A stretch of 64,000 nucleotides of DNA from Nocardioides pantholopis (GTDB taxonomy: Bacteria; Actinomycetota; Actinomycetes; Propionibacteriales; Nocardioidaceae). The notes below the pieces were generated by a model. It searched no databases. It had not been told where the DNA came from and saw nothing but the letters and a program-made list of their open reading frames with translations. The stretch is from contig NZ_CP033324.1 of the NCBI RefSeq assembly GCF_003710085.1, positions 3,721,501 through 3,785,500 on the forward strand, in the 5' to 3' direction. Positions 46,883 to 55,206 of this stretch are shown one piece after another. Both the position numbers and the translations under genes were made by a program. The stretch's first letter is position 1. Each line of letters opens with the position of its first letter.

Positions 46883-48063
46883 CGGGTCAGCCCCTGCACC
46901 CGCAGCCAGTCGGCCATCCGCGACGCGGCGAGGTCGGGATCGCGCAGCAGGCGCGCGTCGTTCGCGAGCTCCAGCAGCCGTCCCAGGTGCAGCACCCCGC
47001 GCGCCGACTGGAGGCCGCCCACCATCGTGAACCCGGGCTGGTGCCCGTTGAGCCAGGCCAGGAACGCGATGCCGGTCTTGTAGTGGAAGGTCGGGGTCTC
47101 GAAGATGTGCCGCGAGAGCGGCAGGGTGCTGGCCATCGTGGCGTCGTACGTCGTCAGGTCGCCGTCGTCGAGCGCGGCGAGGGCGGCCGAGGCGGCCGGC
47201 GCCACGGCCGCGAAGGCGCCCAGCAGGGCGTCGGAGTGGTGGGTGCCGTCGCCGCGGATCAGCTCGGGGTAGTTGAAGTCGTCGCCGGTGTAGAGGCGGA
47301 CCCCCGCCGGCAGCGCGGCCCGCAGGCCGGTCTCGTGCTCGGCGGAGAGCAGCGAGACCTTGACGCCGTCGACCCGGCCGGCGTGGGCGCGCACCAGGTC
47401 GAGGAAGGTGGCGGTCGCGGTGGCGACGTCGGTGCTGCCCCAGTAGCCGCGCAGCTGCGGGTCGAAGGCCTCCCCGAGCCAGTGCAGGACCACCGGCTCG
47501 GTGACCTGCTCGAGCAGCCGCCCGTAGACGTGCAGGTAGTCCTCGGCGGACGTCGCGACGGCGGCCAGCTGCCGGGAGGCCATCAGCACGACCTGGGACC
47601 CGGTGGACTCGATGAAGGCGACCTGCTCGGTGTAGGCCGCGAGCACGTCGTCGACGGTCCTCAGCGACCCGGGCGCGGCCTGGTCGGTGCCCGCGCCGGA
47701 GGCGATCCGGGCCCCGTGCGCCGCGGCCTGCTCCGCGCTGCGGCGTACCAGCTCCTGCACGGCCGGCCAGTCCAGGCCCATGTTGCGCTGGGCGGTGTCC
47801 ATCGCCTCGGCGACGCCGAAGCCGTAGCGGAACAGCTCCCGGCGGAAGGCGAGCGTCGCGTCCCAGTCGATGACCGCCGGCGCCCCGGGGACGTTGTCGC
47901 CCAGCGGGTCGGCGGCCACGTGGGCCGCGGCGAAGGCGACCCGGGAGGCGTACGGCCCCGGGTGGTCGGCCCAGGGCCCGGGCTCGGCCAGCTGCACCCG
48001 CCGCCAGCTGCCGTCGGCGGACGGGATCTCGACGGCGCCGGCCCGGGCGGCGAGGACGCTCAT
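46879..48063 (-). CDS. DUF993 protein (dihydrodipicolinate synthase-like)
   Basis: A 394-residue protein of DUF993, a distant relative of the DHDPS/NAL aldolase family with a TIM-barrel core: IDWDATLAFRRELFRYGFGVAEAMDTAQRNMGLDW, PVVLHWLGEAFDPQLRGYWG, VDGVKVSLLSAEHE (a candidate Schiff-base lysine in DGVKVSLL), LYTGDDFNYPELIRGDG. Known to me only from sugar-type gene clusters with Gfo/Idh/MocA and TIM-barrel isomerases; function not established. Four-base overlaps with both neighbours. Confidence 0.75.
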   Translation of the reverse strand: MSVLAARAGAVEIPSADGSWRRVQLAEPGPWADHPGPYASRVAFAAAHVAADPLGDNVPGAPAVIDWDATLAFRRELFRYGFGVAEAMDTAQRNMGLDWPAVQELVRRSAEQAAAHGARIASGAGTDQAAPGSLRTVDDVLAAYTEQVAFIESTGSQVVLMASRQLAAVATSAEDYLHVYGRLLEQVTEPVVLHWLGEAFDPQLRGYWGSTDVATATATFLDLVRAHAGRVDGVKVSLLSAEHETGLRAALPAGVRLYTGDDFNYPELIRGDGTHHSDALLGAFAAVAPAASAALAALDDGDLTTYDATMASTLPLSRHIFETPTFHYKTGIAFLAWLNGHQPGFTMVGGLQSARGVLHLGRLLELANDARLLRDPDLAASRMADWLRVQGLTR

Positions 48064-49208
48064 GAGGTCCGGGTCTCGAGCGTGACCCGCCGGCCCTCGG
48101 CCGAGGAGCGCAGCCCGGCCTCGACCAGCTCCAGGCCGCGGACGGCCGACATGAAGTCGTAGGGGTGCGGCGTTCCGGCGACGACGTCGCGCAGGTAGTG
48201 CTCCCACTGGGCGCGGAAGCCGTTGCCGAACTCCTGGTTGTCGGGGACCTCGTCCCACTGGGCGCGGAAGTCCTGGTCGGTCGGGATGTCGGGGTTCCAC
48301 ACCGGCTTCGGGGTGCGGACCCGCGGCTGGATGCGGCAGCCGAACAGCCCGGCGACCGCCGAGCCGTGGGTGCCGTCGACCTGGAACTCCACCAGCTCCT
48401 TGCGGTCCACGCGGACCGCCCAGGAGGAGTTCATCTGCACGATCGCGTCGCCGACCTCGAAGATCGCGTACGCCGCGTCGTCGGCGGTCGCGTCGTAGCG
48501 CCGGCCCTGCTCGTCCCACCGCTCGGGGATGTGGGTGACTGCCTTCGCGATGACCGAGTCGACCCGGCCGAAGAGGTGCTCGAAGACGTAGTTCCAGTGG
48601 CAGAACATGTCCAGGACCATCCCGCCGCCGTCGGCGGCGCGGTAGTTCCAGCTGGGCCGCTGCGCCGGCTGCAGGTCGCCCTCGAAGACCCAGTAGCCGA
48701 ACTCGCCGCGCACCGAGAGGATCCGGCCGAAGAAGCCGGTTTCGACCAGCCGCTTGAGCTTCACCAGCCCCGGCAGGTAGATCTTGTCGTGCACGACGCC
48801 GTTGATCGTGCCGGCCGCCCGGCCGGCCTCCGCGATCTCCAGGCCCTCCTCGACGGTCTCGGCCAGCGGCTTCTCGGTGTAGACGTGCTTGCCGGCGGCG
48901 AGCGCCTTGAGGATCGCCTTCTTCCGCTCGGAGGTGACCTGGGCGTCGAAGTAGACGCTCGCGCTGTCGTCGGCCAGCGCCTCGTCCAGGTCGGTGGTGA
49001 AGTCCGCGACGCCGTGGCGCTCGGCGAGCTCGGCGAGCTTCTCGGCGTTCCGCCCGACCAGGATCGGCTCCACCTGCAGCCGGCTGCCGTCGGGCAGCCG
49101 GACGCCGCCGTCGTCGCGGATGGCCAGGATGGAGCGGACCAGGTGCTGGCGGTAGCCCATCCGGCCGGTGACGCCGTTCATCACGATGCGCTGGGTGCGG
49201 ACGCTCAT
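48060..49208 (-). CDS. Gfo/Idh/MocA-family oxidoreductase
   Basis: A 382-residue NAD(P)-dependent dehydrogenase. The N-terminal Rossmann part begins RIVMNGVTGRMGYRQHLVRSIL, with VYFDAQVTSERKKAILKALAAGKHVYTEKPLAET (the catalytic E-K-P lysine). The C-terminal domain has GGGMVLDMFCHWNYVFEHLFG, as in inositol and sugar dehydrogenases. It probably oxidises a hydroxyl of a cyclic or open sugar. First metabolic gene of the strand; overlapped by DUF993. Confidence 0.87.
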   Translation of the reverse strand: MSVRTQRIVMNGVTGRMGYRQHLVRSILAIRDDGGVRLPDGSRLQVEPILVGRNAEKLAELAERHGVADFTTDLDEALADDSASVYFDAQVTSERKKAILKALAAGKHVYTEKPLAETVEEGLEIAEAGRAAGTINGVVHDKIYLPGLVKLKRLVETGFFGRILSVRGEFGYWVFEGDLQPAQRPSWNYRAADGGGMVLDMFCHWNYVFEHLFGRVDSVIAKAVTHIPERWDEQGRRYDATADDAAYAIFEVGDAIVQMNSSWAVRVDRKELVEFQVDGTHGSAVAGLFGCRIQPRVRTPKPVWNPDIPTDQDFRAQWDEVPDNQEFGNGFRAQWEHYLRDVVAGTPHPYDFMSAVRGLELVEAGLRSSAEGRRVTLETRTS

Positions 49209-49238
49209 GCTCGTCTGCTCTCTCTTTCGGTCGGGGGG

Positions 49239-50048
49239 TCAGGACGTGGGGGCGGCGGCCGGGCGCCCGCCGAGGTACAGCTCGGCGAGCTGGGGGTCGG
49301 CGAGCAGCTCGCTGGCCGGGCCGGTGATGTGGACGCGGCCCAGGTCGAGCACGCAGCCGATGTCGGCGGTCTCCAGCGCCCGGCGGGCGTTCTGCTCGAC
49401 CAGGAGCACGGCGATGCCGGCGTCGCGCATCCGCACCACCTGCTCGAAGACCTTGCTGGTGGTCTTCGGGTCCAGGCCCATGCTGGGCTCGTCGAGCAGC
49501 ACCACCTTGGGGCTGACCATCAGCGAGCGGGCGAACTCGACCTGCTTCTGCTGGCCACCCGACAGGGCGCCGGCGAGGTCGTGCCAGCGCTCGGCGACGA
49601 CCGGGAAGAGCGTCTTGACGAAGTCGGTGCGCTCGGCGATGGCGGCCTTGTCGCGCACGGTGTAGGCACCGAGACCGACGTTCTCCGCGACTGTCATCTC
49701 CTTGAAGACCGAGTGACCCTGGAGCACGTGGGAGAGCCCGGAGCGGATCATGTCCTGCGGGCCGTTGCGGGTGACGTCGACGCCGTCGACAGTGATCCGG
49801 CCCGAGCGCGGGGTCAGCATCCCGCTGGCGACCTTGAGCACCGTCGACTTGCCGGCGCCGTTGGGGCCGACCAGGCAGACGATGCTGGACGGCGGCACCC
49901 GCACGGTGAGCCCGCGCAGCACCAGCGCCGCCCGGCCGTAGCCGGCCTCGATGTCGGTCAGGTCGAGGAGGTACTCGCCCGCAGCAGCAGGGCCGGCGGG
50001 GCTGGCGGGGCCCGCGGGGCCGGGGGGCGAGGGGACGTCAGATGCCAA
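49239..50048 (-). CDS. ABC transporter ATP-binding protein (LivF type)
   Basis: A 269-residue ATPase with Walker A GPNGAGKST, signature LSGGQQKQVEFARSL and Walker B VVLLDEPSMGLDP. A ~20-residue glycine/proline/alanine-rich N-terminus precedes the domain. The likely start is the TTG at 50048, which overlaps the LivG-type gene by 11 bases; a later start cannot be excluded. One of two ATPases of the five-gene importer. Confidence 0.86.
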   Translation of the reverse strand: MASDVPSPPGPAGPASPAGPAAAGEYLLDLTDIEAGYGRAALVLRGLTVRVPPSSIVCLVGPNGAGKSTVLKVASGMLTPRSGRITVDGVDVTRNGPQDMIRSGLSHVLQGHSVFKEMTVAENVGLGAYTVRDKAAIAERTDFVKTLFPVVAERWHDLAGALSGGQQKQVEFARSLMVSPKVVLLDEPSMGLDPKTTSKVFEQVVRMRDAGIAVLLVEQNARRALETADIGCVLDLGRVHITGPASELLADPQLAELYLGGRPAAAPTS

Positions 50049-50796
50049 GGTAGGCCTCCAGGACTCGCGGGTCGGCCTGCACCTCGGCGGGCGTCCCCTC
50101 GGCGATCGGACGGCCGCGGTCGAAGACCACGACGTGGTCGGAGAGGCTCATCACCATCTCCATGTTGTGCTCGACGATGATGAACGTGCGGCCCTCGGCG
50201 TTGAGCTCGCGGACGAGCGTGCCGATCCGGCCGATCAGCGCCGGGTTCACGCCGCCGGCGGGCTCGTCGAGCATGATCGTCTCCGGGTCGGTCATCAGCA
50301 CCCCGGCCAGCTCCAGCAGCTTCTGCTGGCCGTAGGAGATGTCGCGCGCCTCGGAGCGCTCCAGGTGGTCGATGCCGACCCGGCGCAGCAGCTCGCGCGC
50401 CTTGGCCATGTCGTCGGCGTTGCGGGACCCGCGCAGCCGGTGGACCAGGCCCTCCGGCCGGACCCCCACGAGCATGTTCTCGAGCACTGTCATCCGCGGG
50501 AAGATCCGGCACAGCTGGAAGCTGCGCCCGACGCCGGCCGCGGCGATCCGGTGCGGCGCCTTGCCGGTGATGTCCGCGCCCTGGTAGCTGACCGACCCGC
50601 CGTCCGGCTTGATCATCCCGGTCACGCAGTTGAAGAACGTGGTCTTCCCGGAGCCGTTCGGGCCGATCAGCGCGTTGATCCGGCCGGCCTGGAAGGTGAC
50701 GGTGGCGCCGTCGACGGCGTGGACGCCGCCGAAGGACTTGCGCAGCTCGACGGTCTCGAGCGTGCGGGTGGCCGGTGGGGCCGCGGTGGCGCTCAT
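50038..50796 (-). CDS. ABC transporter ATP-binding protein (LivG type)
   Basis: A 252-residue ATPase: Walker A GPNGSGKTT, ISYGQQKLLELAGVL (signature with a YG variant) and Walker B TIMLDEPAGGVNP. The LivG-specific insert between Walker A and signature (GMIKPDGGSVSYQGADITGKAPHRIAAAGVGRSFQLCRIFPRMTV) is present. ATG overlaps the LivM-type stop by four bases. Confidence 0.9.
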   Translation of the reverse strand: MSATAAPPATRTLETVELRKSFGGVHAVDGATVTFQAGRINALIGPNGSGKTTFFNCVTGMIKPDGGSVSYQGADITGKAPHRIAAAGVGRSFQLCRIFPRMTVLENMLVGVRPEGLVHRLRGSRNADDMAKARELLRRVGIDHLERSEARDISYGQQKLLELAGVLMTDPETIMLDEPAGGVNPALIGRIGTLVRELNAEGRTFIIVEHNMEMVMSLSDHVVVFDRGRPIAEGTPAEVQADPRVLEAYLGI

Positions 50797-51944
50797 CGGC
50801 CGACCTCCTCGATCTCGCGGTCTGCCGGGTCGGTGGTCCCGTCCCGGTCGTTCTCGAGGGCCCGGTTGTGCTCGAGCAGCTCGCCGGCCGTCATCTCCCG
50901 GATCGAGGTGGCCTGCGGCCGGAACCGGTTGACCAGCGACCCGAGGGCCGGCAGCACGCCGTCGGGCATGAAGAGCACGACGAGCGCGAGCAGCAGCCCG
51001 AGCGCGACCAGGTGGAACTGGGTGTCGCCGTACTGCGCCTTGAAGAACTCCAGCGCGTAGCCCACGATCACCGCCCCGACCACCGGGCCGAGCAGGCTCC
51101 GGATGCCGCCGAGCAGCGACATCAGGACCATGTAGGAGCCGACCAGGATCGAGAACTGGAAGATCGGGTCCAGCGACCCGAACCAGAGGGCGTACATGCC
51201 GCCGGCCAGCGCCGTGAAGAACGCCGAGATGATGAACACGGCCAGCTTGTAGTTGAACGTCGGCACGCCGAGCGCCTGCGCCTTGTCCTCGTCCTCGCGG
51301 ATCGCCTTGAGGCCGGTGCCGAAGCGGGAGCGGTCGATGGCCCACCAGACCGCCAGGGCGATGACCACCAGCCCGACGTGGAGGTAGAAGAACCGCTCGT
51401 GCTGCTCGGGCCGGAGCACGTCCTGCCCGAACGGACGCGGCACCCGCAGCCCGTTGGAGCCCCCGGTCAAGCTGGCCCAGCTCTGCGAGACGAGCAGCAG
51501 GATCAGGACCAGGGCGATCGAGACGATGACGAACGACGCGCCGCGGACGCGCAGCGACGCGATCCCGATGGGCACGGCGAGCACCGCGACCGCGAGCGCC
51601 GCGCCGACGAGCGAGAGCCACGGGTTCCAGCCGGCCTCGAGGATCAGCAGCGCGGTGCCGTAGCCGCCCATCCCGGAGTACGCCGCGTGGCCGAGCGAGA
51701 TGTAGCCGGTGAAGCCGCCGACGAAGTTCCAGGAGACGGCCAGGGCGGCGTAGCTGGCGATGACGACGCCGACGGAGAGGATGAAGGCGTCGGGTGCCAG
51801 CTGCGGGAACGCCAGGACCAGGACCGCCGCGGCCAGGAGGGCGACGGCTCGGGCCCCGAGGACCGCCTTGTCGAAGCCGGAGCGGCCGGCCCCGCCGGTG
51901 GAAGGGGCGGCGGCCACGGGCGGGCTGCTAGAAGCGCTGGGCAA
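50793..51944 (-). CDS. ABC transporter permease (LivM type)
   Basis: A 383-residue permease of the BPD_transp_2 family with about ten hydrophobic segments; the EAA-like cytoplasmic region is RFGTGLKAIREDEDKAQALGVPTFNYKL. The C-terminal ~45 residues are hydrophilic (REMTAGELLEHNRALENDRDG...), longer than usual. TTG 51944 overlaps the LivH-type stop by 17 bases, a plausible start given the overlap chain. Confidence 0.87.
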   Translation of the reverse strand: MPSASSSPPVAAAPSTGGAGRSGFDKAVLGARAVALLAAAVLVLAFPQLAPDAFILSVGVVIASYAALAVSWNFVGGFTGYISLGHAAYSGMGGYGTALLILEAGWNPWLSLVGAALAVAVLAVPIGIASLRVRGASFVIVSIALVLILLLVSQSWASLTGGSNGLRVPRPFGQDVLRPEQHERFFYLHVGLVVIALAVWWAIDRSRFGTGLKAIREDEDKAQALGVPTFNYKLAVFIISAFFTALAGGMYALWFGSLDPIFQFSILVGSYMVLMSLLGGIRSLLGPVVGAVIVGYALEFFKAQYGDTQFHLVALGLLLALVVLFMPDGVLPALGSLVNRFRPQATSIREMTAGELLEHNRALENDRDGTTDPADREIEEVGR

Positions 51945-52812
51945 GACGACCTCCGAAGAATCCCTGGGGGCGGACCATCAAGGTGGCGAACAGGGCGATG
52001 TAGAAGACGGTCTGCGCCCACGTCGTGCCGAGCGGGACCTGCAGCAGGCTCTGCGAGACGCCGAGCACCATCGCGGCGATCGCCGCGCCGGGGATGCTGC
52101 CCAGGCCGCCGATCACGATGATCGCCATCAGCGGCCCGATCCAGTGCCAGTGCAGCGACGGGTAGATCGTGGAGTCCAGCGAGAGCGCCGTGCCGCCGAT
52201 GGCGGCGGTGGCCAGGCCCAGGCCGAACCCGAAGCCCGCGATCCGGTCGGTGTTGATGCCGAGCAGGCGCGCGGCCTCCGGGTGCTGGATGGTGGCGCGC
52301 AGCGCCTGGCCGAACCTCGTCAGCTTCATCAGCGCCCACAGGCCCAGCAGCGCCACGGCCGCGAGGGCGAAGGCGATCATCTTGACCACGGCGATGTTCG
52401 CGCCGAAGAACTCGATGCTGCTGCCGGAGTAGTCCAGCTGGATCCGGCGCTGGGTGCCCGAGAAGAAGTATCCGAGCAGGCCCTCGATCGTCAGCGCGAT
52501 CGCGAAGGTCAGCAGCACCGACATCATCGTCAGGGTCGCCGGCCGGAGCCGGGCGAGCAGCAGCCGCTGCATGGTGAACCCGACGACGAAGAACAGCGGC
52601 ACCGTGACCAGCAGCGAGAGCAGCGGGTCCAGGCCGGTCTCGCGCTGGAAGTACCAGGCGAGGTAGGCGGCCAGCACGAGGAACGCCGAGTGGGCGATCA
52701 TCACGACCCGCATCACGCCGAAGTACAGCGTGAGGCCGGCGGCGAGCAGGGCGTACAGACCCCCGAGCAGCAGCCCGAGGATGATGCTCTGCAGCAGCAG
52801 GGAGCCGGACAC
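51928..52812 (-). CDS. ABC transporter permease (LivH type)
   Basis: A 294-residue permease with eight or so hydrophobic segments. ITLGLLLGGLYALLAAGLTL-like N-terminus and the cytoplasmic loop TRFGQALRATIQHPEAARLLGINTDRIAGFGF are typical of LivH. Pairs with the LivM-type protein. GTG 52812 lies five bases after the binding protein stop. Confidence 0.88.
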   Translation of the reverse strand: MSGSLLLQSIILGLLLGGLYALLAAGLTLYFGVMRVVMIAHSAFLVLAAYLAWYFQRETGLDPLLSLLVTVPLFFVVGFTMQRLLLARLRPATLTMMSVLLTFAIALTIEGLLGYFFSGTQRRIQLDYSGSSIEFFGANIAVVKMIAFALAAVALLGLWALMKLTRFGQALRATIQHPEAARLLGINTDRIAGFGFGLGLATAAIGGTALSLDSTIYPSLHWHWIGPLMAIIVIGGLGSIPGAAIAAMVLGVSQSLLQVPLGTTWAQTVFYIALFATLMVRPQGFFGGRLAQRF

Positions 52813-52817
52813 TCAGA

Positions 52818-54056
52818 TCACCACTGCGGCTTCACGGCGATGAACTCGGCCTCGGCCTGGTCCTCGGGCAGCACGATCCGGATCTCGCCGTCGACGTACT
52901 GCTGGATCAGGTGCGCGCTCTCCGGCCGGCCCTCGGCGTCCCAGCTCAGCGGCCCGACGACCGTGTCGACGGTCGCCTCGCGCAGGAAGTCGATCAGCTT
53001 CTGCTGGCACTCCTGGGACGGGTCGGCGCACTCGGCGTCCTCGACCGCCGCGGCCACGACCTCGCCGGTCGTCCAGGCGTTCGCCTCGTCCTCCGACGGC
53101 GGGGTGCCGTTCTTCTCCGTGTAGAACTCGACGAACTCCTGGTTCTCGGGGTACTTCGCGTCCGGCGTGTAGCCGGTCGGCGAGAGGATGCCCTCGGTCT
53201 TGGAGCCGATCGCCTCGGGGAACTCGGGGTTGGTCGGGGCCGTGGAGAAGGCCGCCATCTTCGGCTGGAAGTTGAGCTGCTGGAGGGCGACGATCAGGTT
53301 CACCGCGTCCTGGTACTGGGTGCCGCCGACGACGATGTCAGCCTTGCTGTCCGCGACCTTCGCCGCGATGCTGCTGAAGTCGGTGGTGTTCGGCGGGTAG
53401 ACCTCGTCGGCGACAGTGGTGACCCCGGCCGCCTCCAGCTTGTCCTTGAGGCCGTACGCCGTGCCCTGCGCGAACGGGTCGTCCATCGTGGCGTAGGCGG
53501 CCGTCTTGGGCCGCTCGCCCTCCGGCATCGCGATGATCTGCTCGGCCAGCAGGTTGTAGTGGTCGTCGGCGATCGCCGGCGCGGCGTAGAAGAGGTTGTC
53601 GAAGCCCTGGGTGAAGACCTCCTCGGCGGCACCGGCCGGCTCCACGAAGAGGAAGCCGTAGTCCTGGGCGACCTGCGCGGCGGGCACGACGAGCCGCGTG
53701 GAGAACGGGCCGAAGACCAGGTCGACCTTGTCCTGGTTGATCAGCTTCTCGTAGTCCGAGGCGACCCGGTCGGCACTGGACTGGTCGTCGAGGATCTCCA
53801 GGCGGACGTCCTTGCCGAGCAGTCCGCCGTTCTCGTTGACGTAGTCGGCCCAGGCCTCGTAGCCGCGCTGGACCCCCTTGCCGGGCTCGCTGAAGTCGCC
53901 GGTCAGCGGCAGCGAGACGCCGATGACGATCTCGTCGTCGCCACCCTCGCCCTCCCCTCCGCCGGAGTCGAGGCCGCACGCACCGAGGGACGCGGCGAGG
54001 CTGAGGCAGGCGGTCACGGCGAGGGCGCCGCGCCGTGACTTCCGGTGAGAGAACAT
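52818..54056 (-). CDS. ABC transporter substrate-binding lipoprotein (LivK type)
   Basis: A 412-residue lipoprotein with lipobox LGAC (Cys27). Peripla-BP-6 fold: IVIGVSLPLTGDFSEPGKGVQRGYEAWADYVNENGGLLGKDV, DQSSADRVASDYEKLINQDKVDLVFGPFST. Family members carry branched-chain amino acids, amides, urea or aromatic acids. The gene starts 20-40 bases from a LacI-type operator and is divergent from a LacI gene, so the ligand may instead be a sugar or polyol-like compound (inference). First gene of the five-gene importer. Confidence 0.88.
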   Translation of the reverse strand: MFSHRKSRRGALAVTACLSLAASLGACGLDSGGGEGEGGDDEIVIGVSLPLTGDFSEPGKGVQRGYEAWADYVNENGGLLGKDVRLEILDDQSSADRVASDYEKLINQDKVDLVFGPFSTRLVVPAAQVAQDYGFLFVEPAGAAEEVFTQGFDNLFYAAPAIADDHYNLLAEQIIAMPEGERPKTAAYATMDDPFAQGTAYGLKDKLEAAGVTTVADEVYPPNTTDFSSIAAKVADSKADIVVGGTQYQDAVNLIVALQQLNFQPKMAAFSTAPTNPEFPEAIGSKTEGILSPTGYTPDAKYPENQEFVEFYTEKNGTPPSEDEANAWTTGEVVAAAVEDAECADPSQECQQKLIDFLREATVDTVVGPLSWDAEGRPESAHLIQQYVDGEIRIVLPEDQAEAEFIAVKPQW

Positions 54057-54073
54057 CGGGACTCCTCGGTTAT

Positions 54074-54098
54074 GAAAGCGCTTACGTAAGCGGTTACA
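54074..54098. promoter_or_regulatory. LacI-type operator between livK-type and lacI-type genes
   Basis: A 14-bp palindrome (CGCTTACGTAAGCG, 54079-54092) within a 25-base stretch that begins TGAAAGCGCTT and ends AAGCGGTTACA. AAGCGCTT (54076-54083) is itself a palindrome. The two overlapping half-sites have the AAGCG..CGCTT form of LacI operators with a central CG. It lies between the divergent binding protein gene (start 54056) and the LacI-family regulator (54163). Confidence 0.8.
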
Positions 54099-54162
54099 GT
54101 GACGCTACACACATCATTGGCGGTGTGGCAACCGTCACAGCGCGGGAAAATTCCGGGGACCG

Positions 54163-55206
54163 ATGAAACGACCTAGCAACGGGCAGACCAGGCTGATCGA
54201 CGTGGCCGCCGCGGCCGGCGTCTCGATCGCCACGGCCTCGCGGGCTCTTTCGGGCACCCCCGGGGTCAGCTCCTCGCTGGCCGAGAAGGTGCGGCAGGTG
54301 GCCGCCGACCTCGGCTACGTCGCGAACCTGCACGCCCGCTCGCTGGCGAGCGGCTCGACCGAGACCGTGGGCCTGGTCGTGCACGAGATCGGGGACCCGT
54401 ACTTCTCCGAGATCGCCAGCGGCGTGCTGCGGGTGGCCGTCGCGGAGGGGCGGACCGTGCAGATCTGCCACACCGGGCGGGACCCGGAGGCGGAACTCCA
54501 CCAGATCCGCTCGCTGGTCGCGAGCCGGGTGGGCGCGATCCTGGTCGCCGGGTCCGGCTTCGTCGACCCCGAGGTCGAGCTGCCGTCGCGGCGAGAGCTG
54601 GAGCGGTTCGCCGAGACCGGCGGCCGGGTCGCGGTGATCGGACGCCACCACCTCGGCGTGGACGCCGTACTTCCCGACAACACCGAGGGCGGCCGGGACA
54701 TCGCCAGCCACGTGCTGGACCTCGGCCACCGCCGACTGGCGGTCATCGCCGGGTCGCGGGAGCTCACGACCGTGACCGACCGGCTGGCCGGCGTGCACGA
54801 GGCGATGGCGGCGGCCGGCCTGGATCCCGCGTCGGCGCCGGTTATCGAGGGCGAGTTCACCCGCGAGGGCGGCCGGGTCTGCGCCCGCACAGTCCTGGCC
54901 GAGCATCCGGAGACGACAGCGATCCTGGCGCTCAACGACGACATGGCGATCGGCTGCCTCTCCGAGCTGCGCCAGGCCGGGGTCCCGGTGCCCGGCCGGA
55001 TCTCGGTCACCGGCTTCGACGACGTCGCGGTGGCCGGCGACCTCTCCCCCGGCCTCACCACGGTGCGGCTGCCGATGGCCGAGATGGGCGCGCGGGCCCT
55101 GGGCCTGGCGCTGAAGGAGCCCGGCCGGCGACCGCGGCGGCAGCGGATGCCGGCCGAGCTGGTGGTCCGCGACTCCACCGGCCCGGCGCCGACCGGGAAG
55201 GGATGA
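54163..55206 (+). CDS. LacI-family transcriptional regulator
   Basis: A 347-residue repressor. The N-terminal HTH with hinge is LIDVAAAAGVSIATASRALSGTPGVSSSLAEKVRQVAADLGYVANLHARSLASG. A periplasmic-binding-like effector domain follows (TVGLVVHEIGDPYFSEIASGVL, VAVIGRHHLG, AILALNDDMAIGCLSELRQ, VTGFDDVAVAG). It should repress the divergent importer operon and its own operon, releasing on binding a sugar-like effector. It shares an ATGA overlap with glycerate kinase. Confidence 0.92.
   Translation: MKRPSNGQTRLIDVAAAAGVSIATASRALSGTPGVSSSLAEKVRQVAADLGYVANLHARSLASGSTETVGLVVHEIGDPYFSEIASGVLRVAVAEGRTVQICHTGRDPEAELHQIRSLVASRVGAILVAGSGFVDPEVELPSRRELERFAETGGRVAVIGRHHLGVDAVLPDNTEGGRDIASHVLDLGHRRLAVIAGSRELTTVTDRLAGVHEAMAAAGLDPASAPVIEGEFTREGGRVCARTVLAEHPETTAILALNDDMAIGCLSELRQAGVPVPGRISVTGFDDVAVAGDLSPGLTTVRLPMAEMGARALGLALKEPGRRPRRQRMPAELVVRDSTGPAPTGKG

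Noticed and set aside
49239-54056. Calling the importer a branched-chain amino acid system
   Set aside because: The family fits, but LacI control and sugar-type neighbours make the substrate doubtful, so no liv symbols were given.
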